From contig NZ_MIKA01000047.1 of NCBI RefSeq assembly GCF_001730295.1, positions 107,075-171,074 of the forward strand: 64,000 nucleotides of DNA. Direction: 5' to 3'. The number at the start of each line of letters is the position of its first letter. Position 1 is the stretch's first letter. Below the pieces are notes generated by a model that worked only from the letters and a program-made list of their open reading frames with translations, was not told where the DNA came from and did not search any database. The stretch comes from Enterococcus plantarum (GTDB taxonomy: Bacteria > Bacillota > Bacilli > Lactobacillales > Enterococcaceae). A program made the translations under genes and the position numbers. This document shows positions 1 through 10,018 of this stretch, piece after piece.

Positions 1-601
<601 letters not shown>

Positions 602-659
602 TCACGTCTTATAACAATATACGCAATTAATCAAAGATTCATTGAATATTCTATGAATT

Positions 660-678
660 ATGCAAAAAATGTTTGCAT
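660..678 (+). other. Small hairpin between tpiA and eno
   Basis: ATGCAAA and TTTGCAT form a 7-bp stem around a 5-base loop. No T-tract follows, so it is not a standard terminator. Its right arm overlaps the -35 box of the eno promoter, so it could also be an operator half-site pair. Confidence 0.35.
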
Positions 679-701
679 AGCGCACGGTTATTCACTACAA
701 T
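673..701 (+). promoter_or_regulatory. Sigma-A promoter of eno
   Basis: TTGCAT (673-678), a 17-base spacer and TACAAT (696-701) match the housekeeping consensus, so eno can be expressed independently of the upstream glycolytic genes. Confidence 0.7.
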
Positions 702-729
702 CATAATTAAGGGAATCGAATCCCCTTAG

Positions 730-2058
<1,329 letters not shown>

Positions 2059-2126
2059 TTTTAGTTGATTATAAAGCAAAAAGGGACAACTGATCGTTTG
2101 ATTTTTTCTCCTTATACTCATATGTA

Positions 2127-2161
2127 AAAGAGCTTGGTGCATAAGATCAAGCTCTTTTTTT
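2127..2161 (+). terminator. Rho-independent terminator of eno
   Basis: AGAGCTTG and CAAGCTCT pair around an 11-base loop and are followed by seven T residues. Confidence 0.9.
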
Positions 2162-2305
2162 GTAGGCATTTTTTTTGAAAATCAGTATAAATATAAAGTA
2201 CTTCATTAAAAAAATACGGATGAGAGTCTTATGAAAGTTTTTTTTCTTAATAGTCATGTATAATCTTATATATCAGTTAGACAATTTATAGTATAAAAAC
2301 TTACC

Positions 2306-2334
2306 TTGCTGAAAATTAAAGACAATGATACAAT
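2306..2334 (+). promoter_or_regulatory. Promoter of the small-gene/GNAT pair
   Basis: TTGCTG (2306-2311), 17 bases and TACAAT (2329-2334), with an extended -10 TGA directly before it. The likely transcript starts about 45 bases upstream of the first gene. Confidence 0.6.
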
Positions 2335-2384
2335 TAGAGACAGATACTAATTAAACTTGTCACTCTTTGAAGGGAGGAATTAAA

Positions 2385-2552
2385 ATGGCCACAATTAGCT
2401 TTGAAAGAGAAATCGTGTTAACTGAAAAAGATGCAGAAATTATAGAAACTGCACAACCGACACAAAAATATTTTAATGCTGTAAAACAAAATAAGATCAA
2501 ATTAACAGAAACTTTGAAGGAAACACCTGCATGGATGAAAAGAAAAGCTTAG
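2385..2552 (+). CDS. Small protein, putative antitoxin-like partner of GNAT protein
   Basis: A 55-residue protein starting MATISFEREIVLTEKD. The ATG at 2385 has an excellent ribosome site AAGGGAGG (2370-2377) at normal spacing; an upstream in-frame start at 2367 has none. The first 20 residues look like a beta strand and helix followed by a charged C-terminus (TPAWMKRKA). It overlaps the following acetyltransferase gene by 22 bp, so translation of the two is probably coupled. Short first gene plus GNAT second gene is the layout of TacA-TacT-type toxin-antitoxin modules, but I do not recognise a ribbon-helix-helix domain here. The antitoxin role is inference from position only. Confidence 0.6.
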   Translation: MATISFEREIVLTEKDAEIIETAQPTQKYFNAVKQNKIKLTETLKETPAWMKRKA

Positions 2553-3196
2553 ATTGTAAGGTAGTATCACTTAGAACCTTGATTGACAAGTTAATAGATA
2601 TAATAAAAGAGGAATTACCAGATGTTACTTGGGACAAAATTAGAGAAGAAGTGTCCGCAAGGTTTATTGGTGCAGTAGATTCCTCTTTTTTATGTGAGCA
2701 AAATTCTGATATCATTTCTTTCTTAAAGGATGATGCACTTATCAATGAATATAGACATTTAAGTAGAACATTTATAGTAATGGATTCTTCAGAAAAGAAT
2801 TGGTTAGGAATGTTTACACTTGGTCAAAAAGTAATCGATATTTCTAATCTGAGTAATAGTCAAAGAAAAAAATACCTTGCTAGAGAAAAGAAAGTAAAAG
2901 AAATAAAAACGGCTCCCAGTATCCTTTTAGGTCAATTCGCTAAAAATGACCATTGTTCAGAATATAAACAGAATTTTTGTGGGGATATTTTAATGAAGAT
3001 CTGTTTATCGTTTATTGAAGATGCTAGAAAGTTAATAGGTTGTAAATTAGTTTTCTTAGATAGTGTAAATTGCGATGGAGTAATTAATTTTTATGAGAGT
3101 TATGGATTTAAAAAATTTGGTGATGTCTTCATTAACCAAAAGGAAGAACAGTATCAACCGATGATGTTAAGTTATGAAGAGGATAATTATAAATGA
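2531..3196 (+). CDS. GNAT-fold acetyltransferase, possibly toxin-like
   Basis: A 221-residue protein whose C-terminal half (about 125-205) resembles the GNAT acetyl-CoA-binding fold of TacT-type proteins. The segment SILLGQFAKND is the motif A strand, ILMKICLSFI the following helix, GCKLVFLDSVN the next strand and GVINFYESYGFKKF the motif B region with the conserved tyrosine. The usual Q/RxxGxG/A loop is degenerate (KQNFCGD). About 100 N-terminal residues match nothing I know. The ATG at 2531 lies inside the preceding gene and has AAGGA nine bases upstream. Coupling to that gene suggests a toxin-antitoxin or modification pair, but the substrate is unknown. A terminator follows at 3199-3228. 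Confidence 0.65.
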   Translation: MDEKKSLDCKVVSLRTLIDKLIDIIKEELPDVTWDKIREEVSARFIGAVDSSFLCEQNSDIISFLKDDALINEYRHLSRTFIVMDSSEKNWLGMFTLGQKVIDISNLSNSQRKKYLAREKKVKEIKTAPSILLGQFAKNDHCSEYKQNFCGDILMKICLSFIEDARKLIGCKLVFLDSVNCDGVINFYESYGFKKFGDVFINQKEEQYQPMMLSYEEDNYK

Positions 3197-3198
3197 AG

Positions 3199-3228
3199 AA
3201 GGCTGACAGTAATGTTAGTCTTTTTTTT
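3199..3228 (+). terminator. Terminator after the GNAT gene
   Basis: AGGCTGAC pairs with GTTAGTCT (two G-U pairs) around a 6-base loop, then eight T residues. Confidence 0.8.
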
Positions 3229-3538
3229 ATGCAAATATTAGAATCAAGCGGTGTATTTAAAATATCGAACCATTAAGTAAATATGCTCTCGCTATAACAC
3301 TCATATTATTTGAATGTATCAATGAATTTGTTTCATTTACACTAAATCTAAGAACTGCATAAATTTCAAGACTATAAAGGAGAAAGGGATATAAGAAAAA
3401 ATCTAGCAAGGTATAATCCTATTGTTTATTTCAATAATTTTAAGTTTCTTACACTGATAAAAAATGCACATTTAGCAGGTGACCTATCTTTTTGTGTATT
3501 ATTCTAATTTGGAAAAGGACGAAGAGATGCAGCTTTCA
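3229..3538. other. AT-rich intergenic stretch, nothing recognised
   Basis: About 310 bases between the GNAT terminator and the aldehyde dehydrogenase promoter region. I see no reading frame with a ribosome site, no strong hairpin and no repeat. Confidence 0.5.
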
Positions 3539-3568
3539 TTATCAAAAATAAAAAATCGGTGCTATACT
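3539..3568 (+). promoter_or_regulatory. Possible promoter of the aldehyde dehydrogenase gene
   Basis: TTATCA (3539-3544), 18 bases and TATACT (3563-3568). The -10 box is good, the -35 box is weak. It ends 26 bases upstream of the ATG. Confidence 0.45.
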
Positions 3569-3594
3569 AAAAAGAAAATAGAGGAGGGTGTATC

Positions 3595-4980
3595 ATGAAT
3601 CAATCTGATCTACAAGCTATCATGAAAAAACAACAAAATTTTTTTAACACAAATCAAACAAAATCGGTTTCTTTCAGAAAAGAAAAGCTGGAACAACTTC
3701 TGACGAACGTAAAAAAACATGAAGAAGATTTTTACTGGGCTTTTGAAAAAGATCTTAAAAAGCCTAAAGCTGAAGTATATGCAACAGAATTTGGATTGGT
3801 ACTCTCAGCAATCAAAGATATGCTTAAAAATCTTGATAAATGGACGACCCCTGTAAATAAACCTAGAGCTATATCATCGTTACTAAATAAAAATACAGTT
3901 ATACTAGAGCCGTATGGTACAGTGTATATAATTGGTCCCTTTAATTATCCCCTTCAATTGACGTTAGTACCCTTAATTGGCGCACTTGCAGCTGGTAATT
4001 GTGCACTTGTAAAACCATCTTCAAAAACACCGAATGTAGCCGCTGTAATTGGGGCTATTGTGGGTGAAACATTTGATGAAGAGTATGTGAAAGTTCTTTC
4101 GCCAAATTCAATTGATAATGCGACAGTTTTAAAAGAGCGGATGGATTTTATCTTTTTCACAGGGAGTACTAAAGTTGGAAAAATCGTGATGGAATCAGCA
4201 GCTAAACACTTGACTCCAGTTGTTTTAGAGCTTGGAGGGAAGAGTCCAGCAATCGTTACAGAGCAAGCGGATATCGAAATAGCAGCTGAACGTATTATTT
4301 GGAGTAAACTGCTGAATACTGGTCAAACATGTATTGCAACCGACTATGTTCTGGTAGATGAAAAAGTGAAACGTGAATTGATTCACGCGATGAAAGAAAA
4401 AATAATCGAATTTTACGGAAGAAACATTCAAGAAAATCCTGATTATGGTCGAATCGTTCAAGGGGATGCAATGGCTAAATTTAGTCAATTAATTAATGAA
4501 AATCAGCAATTTCTGATTTATGGAGGAGAGTATGATCAGCAAACAAGATATGTCGCACCAAGTCTTTTCGATATCGGTTTAAGCCGAGATAATAGCTTGA
4601 TGGAAGCAGAATTGTTTGGTCCGCTATTACCGATTTGTACGTATCGAAACTTAGATGAAGCTATTACCTTTATTAAAGAAGGGGAAAAACCATTAGCTTT
4701 ATACTTATTTTCCGATGATAGGGATATTCAGAAAAAGATCTTACAAGAAATCTCTTTTGGTGGGGGTGGTATCAATCAAACGATTCTTCATGTTGCCAAT
4801 GATGAATTGCCTTTTGGTGGAGTAGGCGCTTCTGGGATGGGGAACTATCATGGTAAATACAGTATCGAAACCTTTTCTCATAAAAAAGCAATCGTTTATG
4901 GAAGAAAAGATTCTATGGCAAAATTGATTTATCCACCCTATGATCAAAAAAAATTCGACTGGTTAAAACGATTGTTATAA
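3595..4980 (+). CDS. Class 3-type aldehyde dehydrogenase
   Basis: NAD(P)-dependent oxidation of aldehydes to acids, cytosolic or membrane-associated. The 461-residue length without an N-terminal extension is typical of the ALDH3 family (YwdH and coniferyl-aldehyde-dehydrogenase-like enzymes). The cofactor segment IIGPFNYPLQLTLVPL, the general base in VLELGGKSP (E212) and the catalytic cysteine in NTGQTCIATDY (C246) are intact, and the C-terminal ELPFGGVGASGMGNYHG is conserved. The ATG has GAGGAGGG upstream. It stands alone and converges on the XRE gene through a shared 14-bp terminator stem. The natural substrate cannot be deduced. Confidence 0.93.
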   Translation: MNQSDLQAIMKKQQNFFNTNQTKSVSFRKEKLEQLLTNVKKHEEDFYWAFEKDLKKPKAEVYATEFGLVLSAIKDMLKNLDKWTTPVNKPRAISSLLNKNTVILEPYGTVYIIGPFNYPLQLTLVPLIGALAAGNCALVKPSSKTPNVAAVIGAIVGETFDEEYVKVLSPNSIDNATVLKERMDFIFFTGSTKVGKIVMESAAKHLTPVVLELGGKSPAIVTEQADIEIAAERIIWSKLLNTGQTCIATDYVLVDEKVKRELIHAMKEKIIEFYGRNIQENPDYGRIVQGDAMAKFSQLINENQQFLIYGGEYDQQTRYVAPSLFDIGLSRDNSLMEAELFGPLLPICTYRNLDEAITFIKEGEKPLALYLFSDDRDIQKKILQEISFGGGGINQTILHVANDELPFGGVGASGMGNYHGKYSIETFSHKKAIVYGRKDSMAKLIYPPYDQKKFDWLKRLL

Positions 4981-5003
4981 CCTTTTCTACTAAAATAAAC
5001 AAG

Positions 5004-5041
5004 CTAAAAAGCACAGTTTGAAAAATGACTGTGCTTTTTAG
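5004..5041. terminator. Bidirectional terminator
   Basis: A perfect 14-bp stem CTAAAAAGCACAGT / ACTGTGCTTTTTAG around a 10-base loop lies between two convergent genes. A-rich and T-rich arms allow it to act in both directions. Confidence 0.85.
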
Positions 5042-5058
5042 TTCTACGACGAATCTAC

Positions 5059-5538
5059 CTATTTTCTGTGTGCAACGAAAGCGATAATAAATCTTATCCC
5101 AGTAAAGATGAATACCATCATTCCAGCAAAAATAAAAAGAAATCCTATCGGGATAAGATAAAAGTTTTCATGTAGAATTCCTATTGCATCAATATATTCT
5201 ACTGAATTAGCTTTTATAAAAAAACATGCAAAGCCAAAAAACAATAAAAAGGCACCAATCAATGTTGTGACCATAGTTAATTTTGCTCGTCTTGTTTCAC
5301 TACCATCCTTAATTAGCTTTTCTGTCATATTATTCACGTTCCTTCCTCCTAAAATCAATTCATCAAGTGAAATATGAAAAATACTAGAAATTAGGATCAA
5401 CATTTCAAGGTCTGGAAGGTTTCGATTATTCTCCCAGTTTGATACGGCTTGTCTTGTTACATTTAAACGAATCGCAAATTTTTCCTGTGTCAGTTGATTT
5501 TTTGTTCGTAGCTCTTTTATTTTTTCTCCAAATTCCAT
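5059..5538 (-). CDS. XRE-family regulator with membrane-spanning C-terminus
   Basis: A 159-residue protein. Residues 1-62 form a Cro/C1-type helix-turn-helix (KELRTKNQLTQEKFAIRLNV, then RQAVSNWENNRNLPDLEML). After a linker, three hydrophobic segments span the C-terminal half. Proteins of this type are common in enterococci and may link membrane state to transcription, but no target is known. I chose the ATG at 5538 because GAAAGGA lies nine bases upstream; the in-frame ATG 18 bases earlier has no ribosome site. It is convergent with the aldehyde dehydrogenase gene. Compare the related protein at 26893-27315. Confidence 0.85.
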   Translation of the reverse strand: MEFGEKIKELRTKNQLTQEKFAIRLNVTRQAVSNWENNRNLPDLEMLILISSIFHISLDELILGGRNVNNMTEKLIKDGSETRRAKLTMVTTLIGAFLLFFGFACFFIKANSVEYIDAIGILHENFYLIPIGFLFIFAGMMVFIFTGIRFIIAFVAHRK

Positions 5539-5556
5539 CGTATAATGTCCTTTCAT

Positions 5557-5864
5557 TAATGTATCTCAATCATAAAGAGATATCTTAGTTTATTCAAGAA
5601 AGCAATGCTTGCAGATGTACAAAATAAAGGAAAGCATGTCTTGCTTCGTCATTTTTCCTCTATAAATATTGTTTTTTCACAGTCAGAACATTTGTATAAT
5701 TAAATTATAGCATTCATTATTTATATAGCGAACGATCACTCTCAGTTTTAAATTAGTAAACAAAAAAGTGATTGTTGCTTCATCCAGATGAAAATCTACC
5801 TAGTGTTAGATTATAAATGAATACTGTTCAACGCATATGCTTTTTTTTATGAAGAGTTATTTGA
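5557..5864. other. Intergenic region between divergent genes
   Basis: About 300 AT-rich bases. A TATAAT-like box lies near 5695 and could serve either strand. There is no coding frame with a ribosome site and no clear repeat. Confidence 0.4.
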
Positions 5865-5870
5865 TATACT
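5862..5870 (+). promoter_or_regulatory. Extended -10 promoter of the first DUF975 gene
   Basis: TGATATACT is an extended -10 element; no convincing -35 box is seen. It lies 31 bases upstream of the ATG. Confidence 0.45.
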
Positions 5871-5901
5871 AAATGTATTGAAACGAAAGGAGGAAAATTT
5901 T

Positions 5902-6609
5902 ATGAAAACAAGAGCTGAATTAAAAAGTGAAGCTAAAGGCGTTTTGCGTGGACGTTGGAAAGACAGTGTATTGATGTGCTTAGTTCCAACATTGGTCTCA
6001 ATTGCAATTGTACTATTGTTATTCTTTTTACTAATCATTCCTATAATTACATTTGCGCAAAACAATCCAGATTTTATGAGTGGTAATGCAAATTATGACG
6101 GAAATTCAGGTGGAGGTGGAGGTAGCTTTTTAGGTGGTATTATTGGTGCTATCTTTAGCGCTGGTATCTCTTGGACATTCCTTGATCTTTATAGAGGGAA
6201 AAGACAAGATATTCGCCCATTTTCAGATGCTTTCCGCGGCTTTGCTGGACCTGTAGTTTTAGGAGTAATCTGTCTATACGTTATTACAACGGTGTTTATT
6301 TCTCTTTGGACATTACTATTGATCGTTCCAGGAATTATCAAAGGCTATTCTTACTCACAAACGTATTTTGTTTACTATGATGCTTTTGAAGAAACAGGGG
6401 TACGCCCAGGATTTCTAAATTCTATTACGCGCAGTAGACAACTTATGAATGGGTACAAAGGTCAATTATTCTTATTAGACTTAAGCTTTATTGGTTGGCA
6501 TATCCTAGCAATTTTAACATTAGGAATCGGCTACCTATGGCTAACACCTTATATCACTGCAACGAAAGCTGCTTTTTATGACAATTTACCGAAAACAGCA
6601 ACAGTTTAA
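5902..6609 (+). CDS. DUF975 family integral membrane protein
   Basis: A 235-residue membrane protein. It starts with the family's usual N-terminus (MKTRAELKSEAKGVLRGRWK). Hydrophobic segments lie at about 26-52, 78-96, 115-140 and 195-220, with a Gly/Asn-rich loop near 70-78. The LLLIVPGIIKGYSYSQTYFVYYD segment region is typical of DUF975; function is unknown. I place the start at the ATG at 5902, which follows AAAGGAGG; a TTG start 24 bases earlier would put the ribosome site inside the gene. A paralog with a long acidic loop lies at 37335-38264. It is a single-gene unit with a terminator at 6629-6663. Confidence 0.88.
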   Translation: MKTRAELKSEAKGVLRGRWKDSVLMCLVPTLVSIAIVLLLFFLLIIPIITFAQNNPDFMSGNANYDGNSGGGGGSFLGGIIGAIFSAGISWTFLDLYRGKRQDIRPFSDAFRGFAGPVVLGVICLYVITTVFISLWTLLLIVPGIIKGYSYSQTYFVYYDAFEETGVRPGFLNSITRSRQLMNGYKGQLFLLDLSFIGWHILAILTLGIGYLWLTPYITATKAAFYDNLPKTATV

Positions 6610-6628
6610 GACCATTAAAACTGAAAGT

Positions 6629-6663
6629 GAGGCATGACTCTTAGAGTTAGGCCTCCTTTTTTT
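6629..6663 (+). terminator. Terminator after the DUF975 gene
   Basis: GAGGC and GCCTC enclose an inner GACTC/GAGTT stem, and a run of T residues follows. Confidence 0.75.
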
Positions 6664-6778
6664 GTATATATCGATTGTTTATAGTTTGTTTATTTTCTCG
6701 TTAGCACTTGTTTACACCTCCTCTTTATACTAAAGATAGCAGTAACCATTTATCCAAATACAGGGGGAGCAAATTACC

Positions 6779-7738
6779 ATGAAAAATAAAAAAATTATCG
6801 TAGGAATCTCAAGTTTGGTACTATTATTAGCAGGTTGTAGTGTCGGAACACAAGAAACCTCAGGATCAAAAGATAGTAAGCAACAACAGACAGAACAATC
6901 CAAAGAAGGACAGAATAAAAATAAAGGGGATCAGTTAAACAAAATTTTAGGTGAAACCAATTGGCAAGGAACAAAGGTTTACGATAAAGACAATAATGAT
7001 TTAACGAAAGAAAATGCTAATTTCATCGGATTAGCAAAATATGATAGTGAAACTGGCCGCTATGAATTTTTCGATGCGCAAACAGGTGAAAGCCGTGGAG
7101 ATCGTGGCACCTTTTTCATTACAAACGATGGGACAAAACGAATCCTACTTTCAGAAACGATGAACTACCAAGCAGTTGTTGACCTTACGGAACTGACGAA
7201 TAAACAATTTACCTATAAACGAAAAGGCAAAGACAAATCTGGGAATGAAGTAGATGTATTTGTAGAACATATCCCGTATAATGAAAATGAACTAGCTTTT
7301 ACTGAAAAAGAAACAGCACTAAATACGACAACCGGTTCTATTAACGCAAAGAAAGACGGCGCTGAAATCTTAGGTCAAACGTTATGGAATGGGACAAAGG
7401 TTGTTGATGAATCCGGTAACGATGTAACAGAGTTCAACCAAAACTTTATTAGTTTGGCTAAATTCGCTGCAGATACAAATAAATACGAATTTTTCAACTT
7501 AGAAACAGGTGAAAGCCGTGGGGACTTCGGTTACTTTGATGTATTGAATCACAATAAAATCCGAGCGCATGTCTCGATCGGTCAAAATAAATATGGCGCA
7601 GCACTAGAATTGACGGAATTAAACAACAAAAAATTTACGTATAAACGAATGGGTAAAGATCAGACTGGCAATGACATCACCGTATTCGTTGAGCATCAAC
7701 CTTATACGGGAGAATTTAAACCAGAATTTAGTTTTTAA
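6779..7738 (+). CDS. Lipoprotein with two DUF4822-like repeats
   Basis: A 319-residue surface lipoprotein. The signal peptide ends in the lipobox LLAGC (lipidated C20), followed by a Gln/Lys/Ser-rich linker to about 50. The mature part is an internal duplication: [19 protein letters not shown]... is repeated as [19 protein letters not shown]..., each half including YEFF, TGESRGD, a tail ending in FTYKR-GKD-(S/T)GN and VFVEH. This pattern matches what I know as DUF4822; function is unknown. It is the first gene of a four-gene unit with a histidine kinase (77-bp gap), a response regulator and another lipoprotein, which suggests a cell-envelope sensing role. AGGGGGAG precedes the ATG. Confidence 0.85.
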   Translation: MKNKKIIVGISSLVLLLAGCSVGTQETSGSKDSKQQQTEQSKEGQNKNKGDQLNKILGETNWQGTKVYDKDNNDLTKENANFIGLAKYDSETGRYEFFDAQTGESRGDRGTFFITNDGTKRILLSETMNYQAVVDLTELTNKQFTYKRKGKDKSGNEVDVFVEHIPYNENELAFTEKETALNTTTGSINAKKDGAEILGQTLWNGTKVVDESGNDVTEFNQNFISLAKFAADTNKYEFFNLETGESRGDFGYFDVLNHNKIRAHVSIGQNKYGAALELTELNNKKFTYKRMGKDQTGNDITVFVEHQPYTGEFKPEFSF

Positions 7739-7815
7739 AAGCTTCCAATAACGGTGCAGCTGGTTAAGTTGAAAACATCGATCGCTTTTTCGTAAATAAC
7801 GCAAAGGAGAATAAT

Positions 7816-9279
7816 ATGACCATAAAAAAACGATTTCTCATTTCATATATTGGCGGGATCGCGATTGCTTGTTTATCGCTATTTTCAATCATCTGCATTG
7901 TTTTTTATGTTACAACTGGGAAAATACCTAGTCCTGGAACGGTGTACAAAACGTTTACACAGCAACGTTCCTTAAGTCCGGAAGAGGAACTAGCATATAT
8001 CAAACTTCGTGGCATTGCCAAATCTAATCCAGAGCAGTTGCTTAAACCTAGTGGAGAATTAAAACAAACCATTCAACAATTTGAAGCTGAATCATTGGGT
8101 GTCGTTGTTCGTAAACAAGAAGCAATCGACTACTATTCAAAAGACTTAGTCGAAAAATCATTGATCGCCCATTTTCCTAAATTTGATGCCAATAACATTG
8201 AAACAAGGGGAACCATCGACAATGCAGGACGATTGTATCGCTATATGAAATTTGATTTTTATTTTAACGATCAAGTGCCTGGCAGTCTATTGGTTTTAAT
8301 GAAAGAAAGTAGCTTTCTGGAATTTATGACGAAATGGGGAGTCCTGATTATTATTACGATTTTATTGGTGTCAATTGGCGGATTACTTTTTTTAAATCAT
8401 TTATTGAAGAAAACGATTATTCGACCACTTGAAACACTTGGTTCTGGAATGACTGAAATCCGTAATGGACATTTAGAAACTTCCGTAACCGAACCAGTTA
8501 AACAGACAGCGTTGGAAGTCAAACAATTGACGGATGATTTTGAAAAAATGAGAGAAGCGTTGATTTCATCAACAGAAGAGCAAGTAAAGCTTGAAAACAA
8601 CCGCAAAGAGCTTGTTGCTAGTATCTCACACGATTTAAAAACGCCGATCACCTCGATTATTGGTTATGTAGAAGGTTTGTTAGATGGCGTGGCGGATTCT
8701 CCTGAAAAGCAAGCCAACTATTTAAAGACGATCCATACAAAAGCCCTCTCATTGAATGAACTGATCGAAGAATTATTTCTTTATTCTAAATTAGATGCTT
8801 CAGCAGTACCATTTCATTTTGAGCGGATCGATATCAATGAATTTTTAAAGCATATTATTGAAGAATTCCAGTTACAAGATAATCAAGTTTCTCTTCAATT
8901 AACAAATCAAGAAATGACAAACAGTTATGTTTTAGCAGATCGGATGCAATTAAATCGAGTTTTTATCAATTTGATTGAAAACAGTTTGAAATTTAAACAT
9001 CCAAACCGTTCGCTTTCCATTGCAATCGATGTGTCTAGAAAGGCCGAAAGGATAATGATTCAGTTATCAGACAATGGTCAAGGCATTTCAAAAGAACAAT
9101 TACCTTATGTTTTTGATCACTTCTATCGAGGAGAAGAAGAACGTCCAACACATACTGGTGGTAGTGGTTTAGGTCTGGCTATTGTAAAACAAATCATTGA
9201 GATGCATGAAGGGAAAGTTACGATAGAAAGTGACTTACACCAAGGAACGACCGTTACAATCTACTTAAAAAAAGCCTGA
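7816..9279 (+). CDS. Sensor histidine kinase, HAMP type
   Basis: A 487-residue membrane kinase. There is a transmembrane helix at about 9-35, an extracellular sensor region at about 36-170 with no domain I recognise, a second helix at about 172-196, a HAMP linker, a dimerisation helix with the phosphorylated histidine (SISHDLKTPITSI, H272), and an ATPase domain with the N box (NRVFINLIENSLKF), DNGQGIS and GGSGLGLAIVK. The gene precedes its response regulator, the reverse of the commoner order, with a 13-bp gap. Flanking lipoprotein genes suggest the pair monitors surface conditions. AAAGGAG precedes the ATG. Confidence 0.94.
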   Translation: MTIKKRFLISYIGGIAIACLSLFSIICIVFYVTTGKIPSPGTVYKTFTQQRSLSPEEELAYIKLRGIAKSNPEQLLKPSGELKQTIQQFEAESLGVVVRKQEAIDYYSKDLVEKSLIAHFPKFDANNIETRGTIDNAGRLYRYMKFDFYFNDQVPGSLLVLMKESSFLEFMTKWGVLIIITILLVSIGGLLFLNHLLKKTIIRPLETLGSGMTEIRNGHLETSVTEPVKQTALEVKQLTDDFEKMREALISSTEEQVKLENNRKELVASISHDLKTPITSIIGYVEGLLDGVADSPEKQANYLKTIHTKALSLNELIEELFLYSKLDASAVPFHFERIDINEFLKHIIEEFQLQDNQVSLQLTNQEMTNSYVLADRMQLNRVFINLIENSLKFKHPNRSLSIAIDVSRKAERIMIQLSDNGQGISKEQLPYVFDHFYRGEEERPTHTGGSGLGLAIVKQIIEMHEGKVTIESDLHQGTTVTIYLKKA

Positions 9280-9292
9280 GGAGGACAGCCAA

Positions 9293-9994
9293 ATGTCAAA
9301 CGAAGTATCACGTGTTTTATTGATTGAAGATGATGCAAGTATTGCAGAATTACAAAAAGATTATTTAGAAATCAACCAGATAAAAGCTGAGATTTCAAGG
9401 GATGGATTGGTTGGTCTGAACCGGGCATTGAATGAATCGTTTGATTTGATTGTGGTCGATATTATGTTGCCTTCAATGGATGGTTTTGAAATTTGCCGAA
9501 GAATCAGAGAAAAGAAAAATATTCCATTAATGATTGTTTCAGCTAAAAAAGAAGACATCGATAAAGTCAGAGGCTTCGGTTTAGGAGCAGATGACTACAT
9601 GACGAAACCTTTTAGTCCTAGTGAATTAGTGGCTCGCGTTCAAGCCCATATCAAACGGTATCAATCTTTGACAAAAGCTGAGCCTGTCAATGAAATTATC
9701 GAAAGTGGTCAGATCAGGATTGATAAAAGTGCCCGCAGAGTTTTTGTTTTAGGAGAGGAAATCATTTTTCCCACAAAAGAATTTGACTTACTATTATTCT
9801 TTATAGAACATCCGAATCGGGTTTGGATGAAAGAGCAGCTGTTCCGTCAAGTGTGGGAGATGGACGAGTTGGATAGTGACATCTATACCGTAGTTGTGCA
9901 TGTAGGACGCATTAGAGAGAAATTGAAAAAAGGCAAATTATCAGAAATCCCAATAGAAACAATTTGGGGAAGTGGCTATCGCTTCAACAGCTAA
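9293..9994 (+). CDS. OmpR/PhoB-family response regulator
   Basis: A 233-residue DNA-binding regulator, partner of the kinase just upstream. The receiver domain (about 7-120) has the acidic pocket D13/D14, the phosphorylated aspartate D56 in VVDIMLPSMDG and the conserved lysine K105 in TKPFS. The C-terminal half is a winged helix with the TKEFDLLLFFIEHPNRV and VVVHVGRIREKL recognition region, ending in IWGSGYRF. GAGGA lies upstream of the ATG. It probably controls at least its own four-gene operon; no direct repeat operator could be fixed by eye. Confidence 0.95.
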   Translation: MSNEVSRVLLIEDDASIAELQKDYLEINQIKAEISRDGLVGLNRALNESFDLIVVDIMLPSMDGFEICRRIREKKNIPLMIVSAKKEDIDKVRGFGLGADDYMTKPFSPSELVARVQAHIKRYQSLTKAEPVNEIIESGQIRIDKSARRVFVLGEEIIFPTKEFDLLLFFIEHPNRVWMKEQLFRQVWEMDELDSDIYTVVVHVGRIREKLKKGKLSEIPIETIWGSGYRFNS

Positions 9995-10018
9995 CGAGTA
10001 AACAAAAGGAGAAAATTT

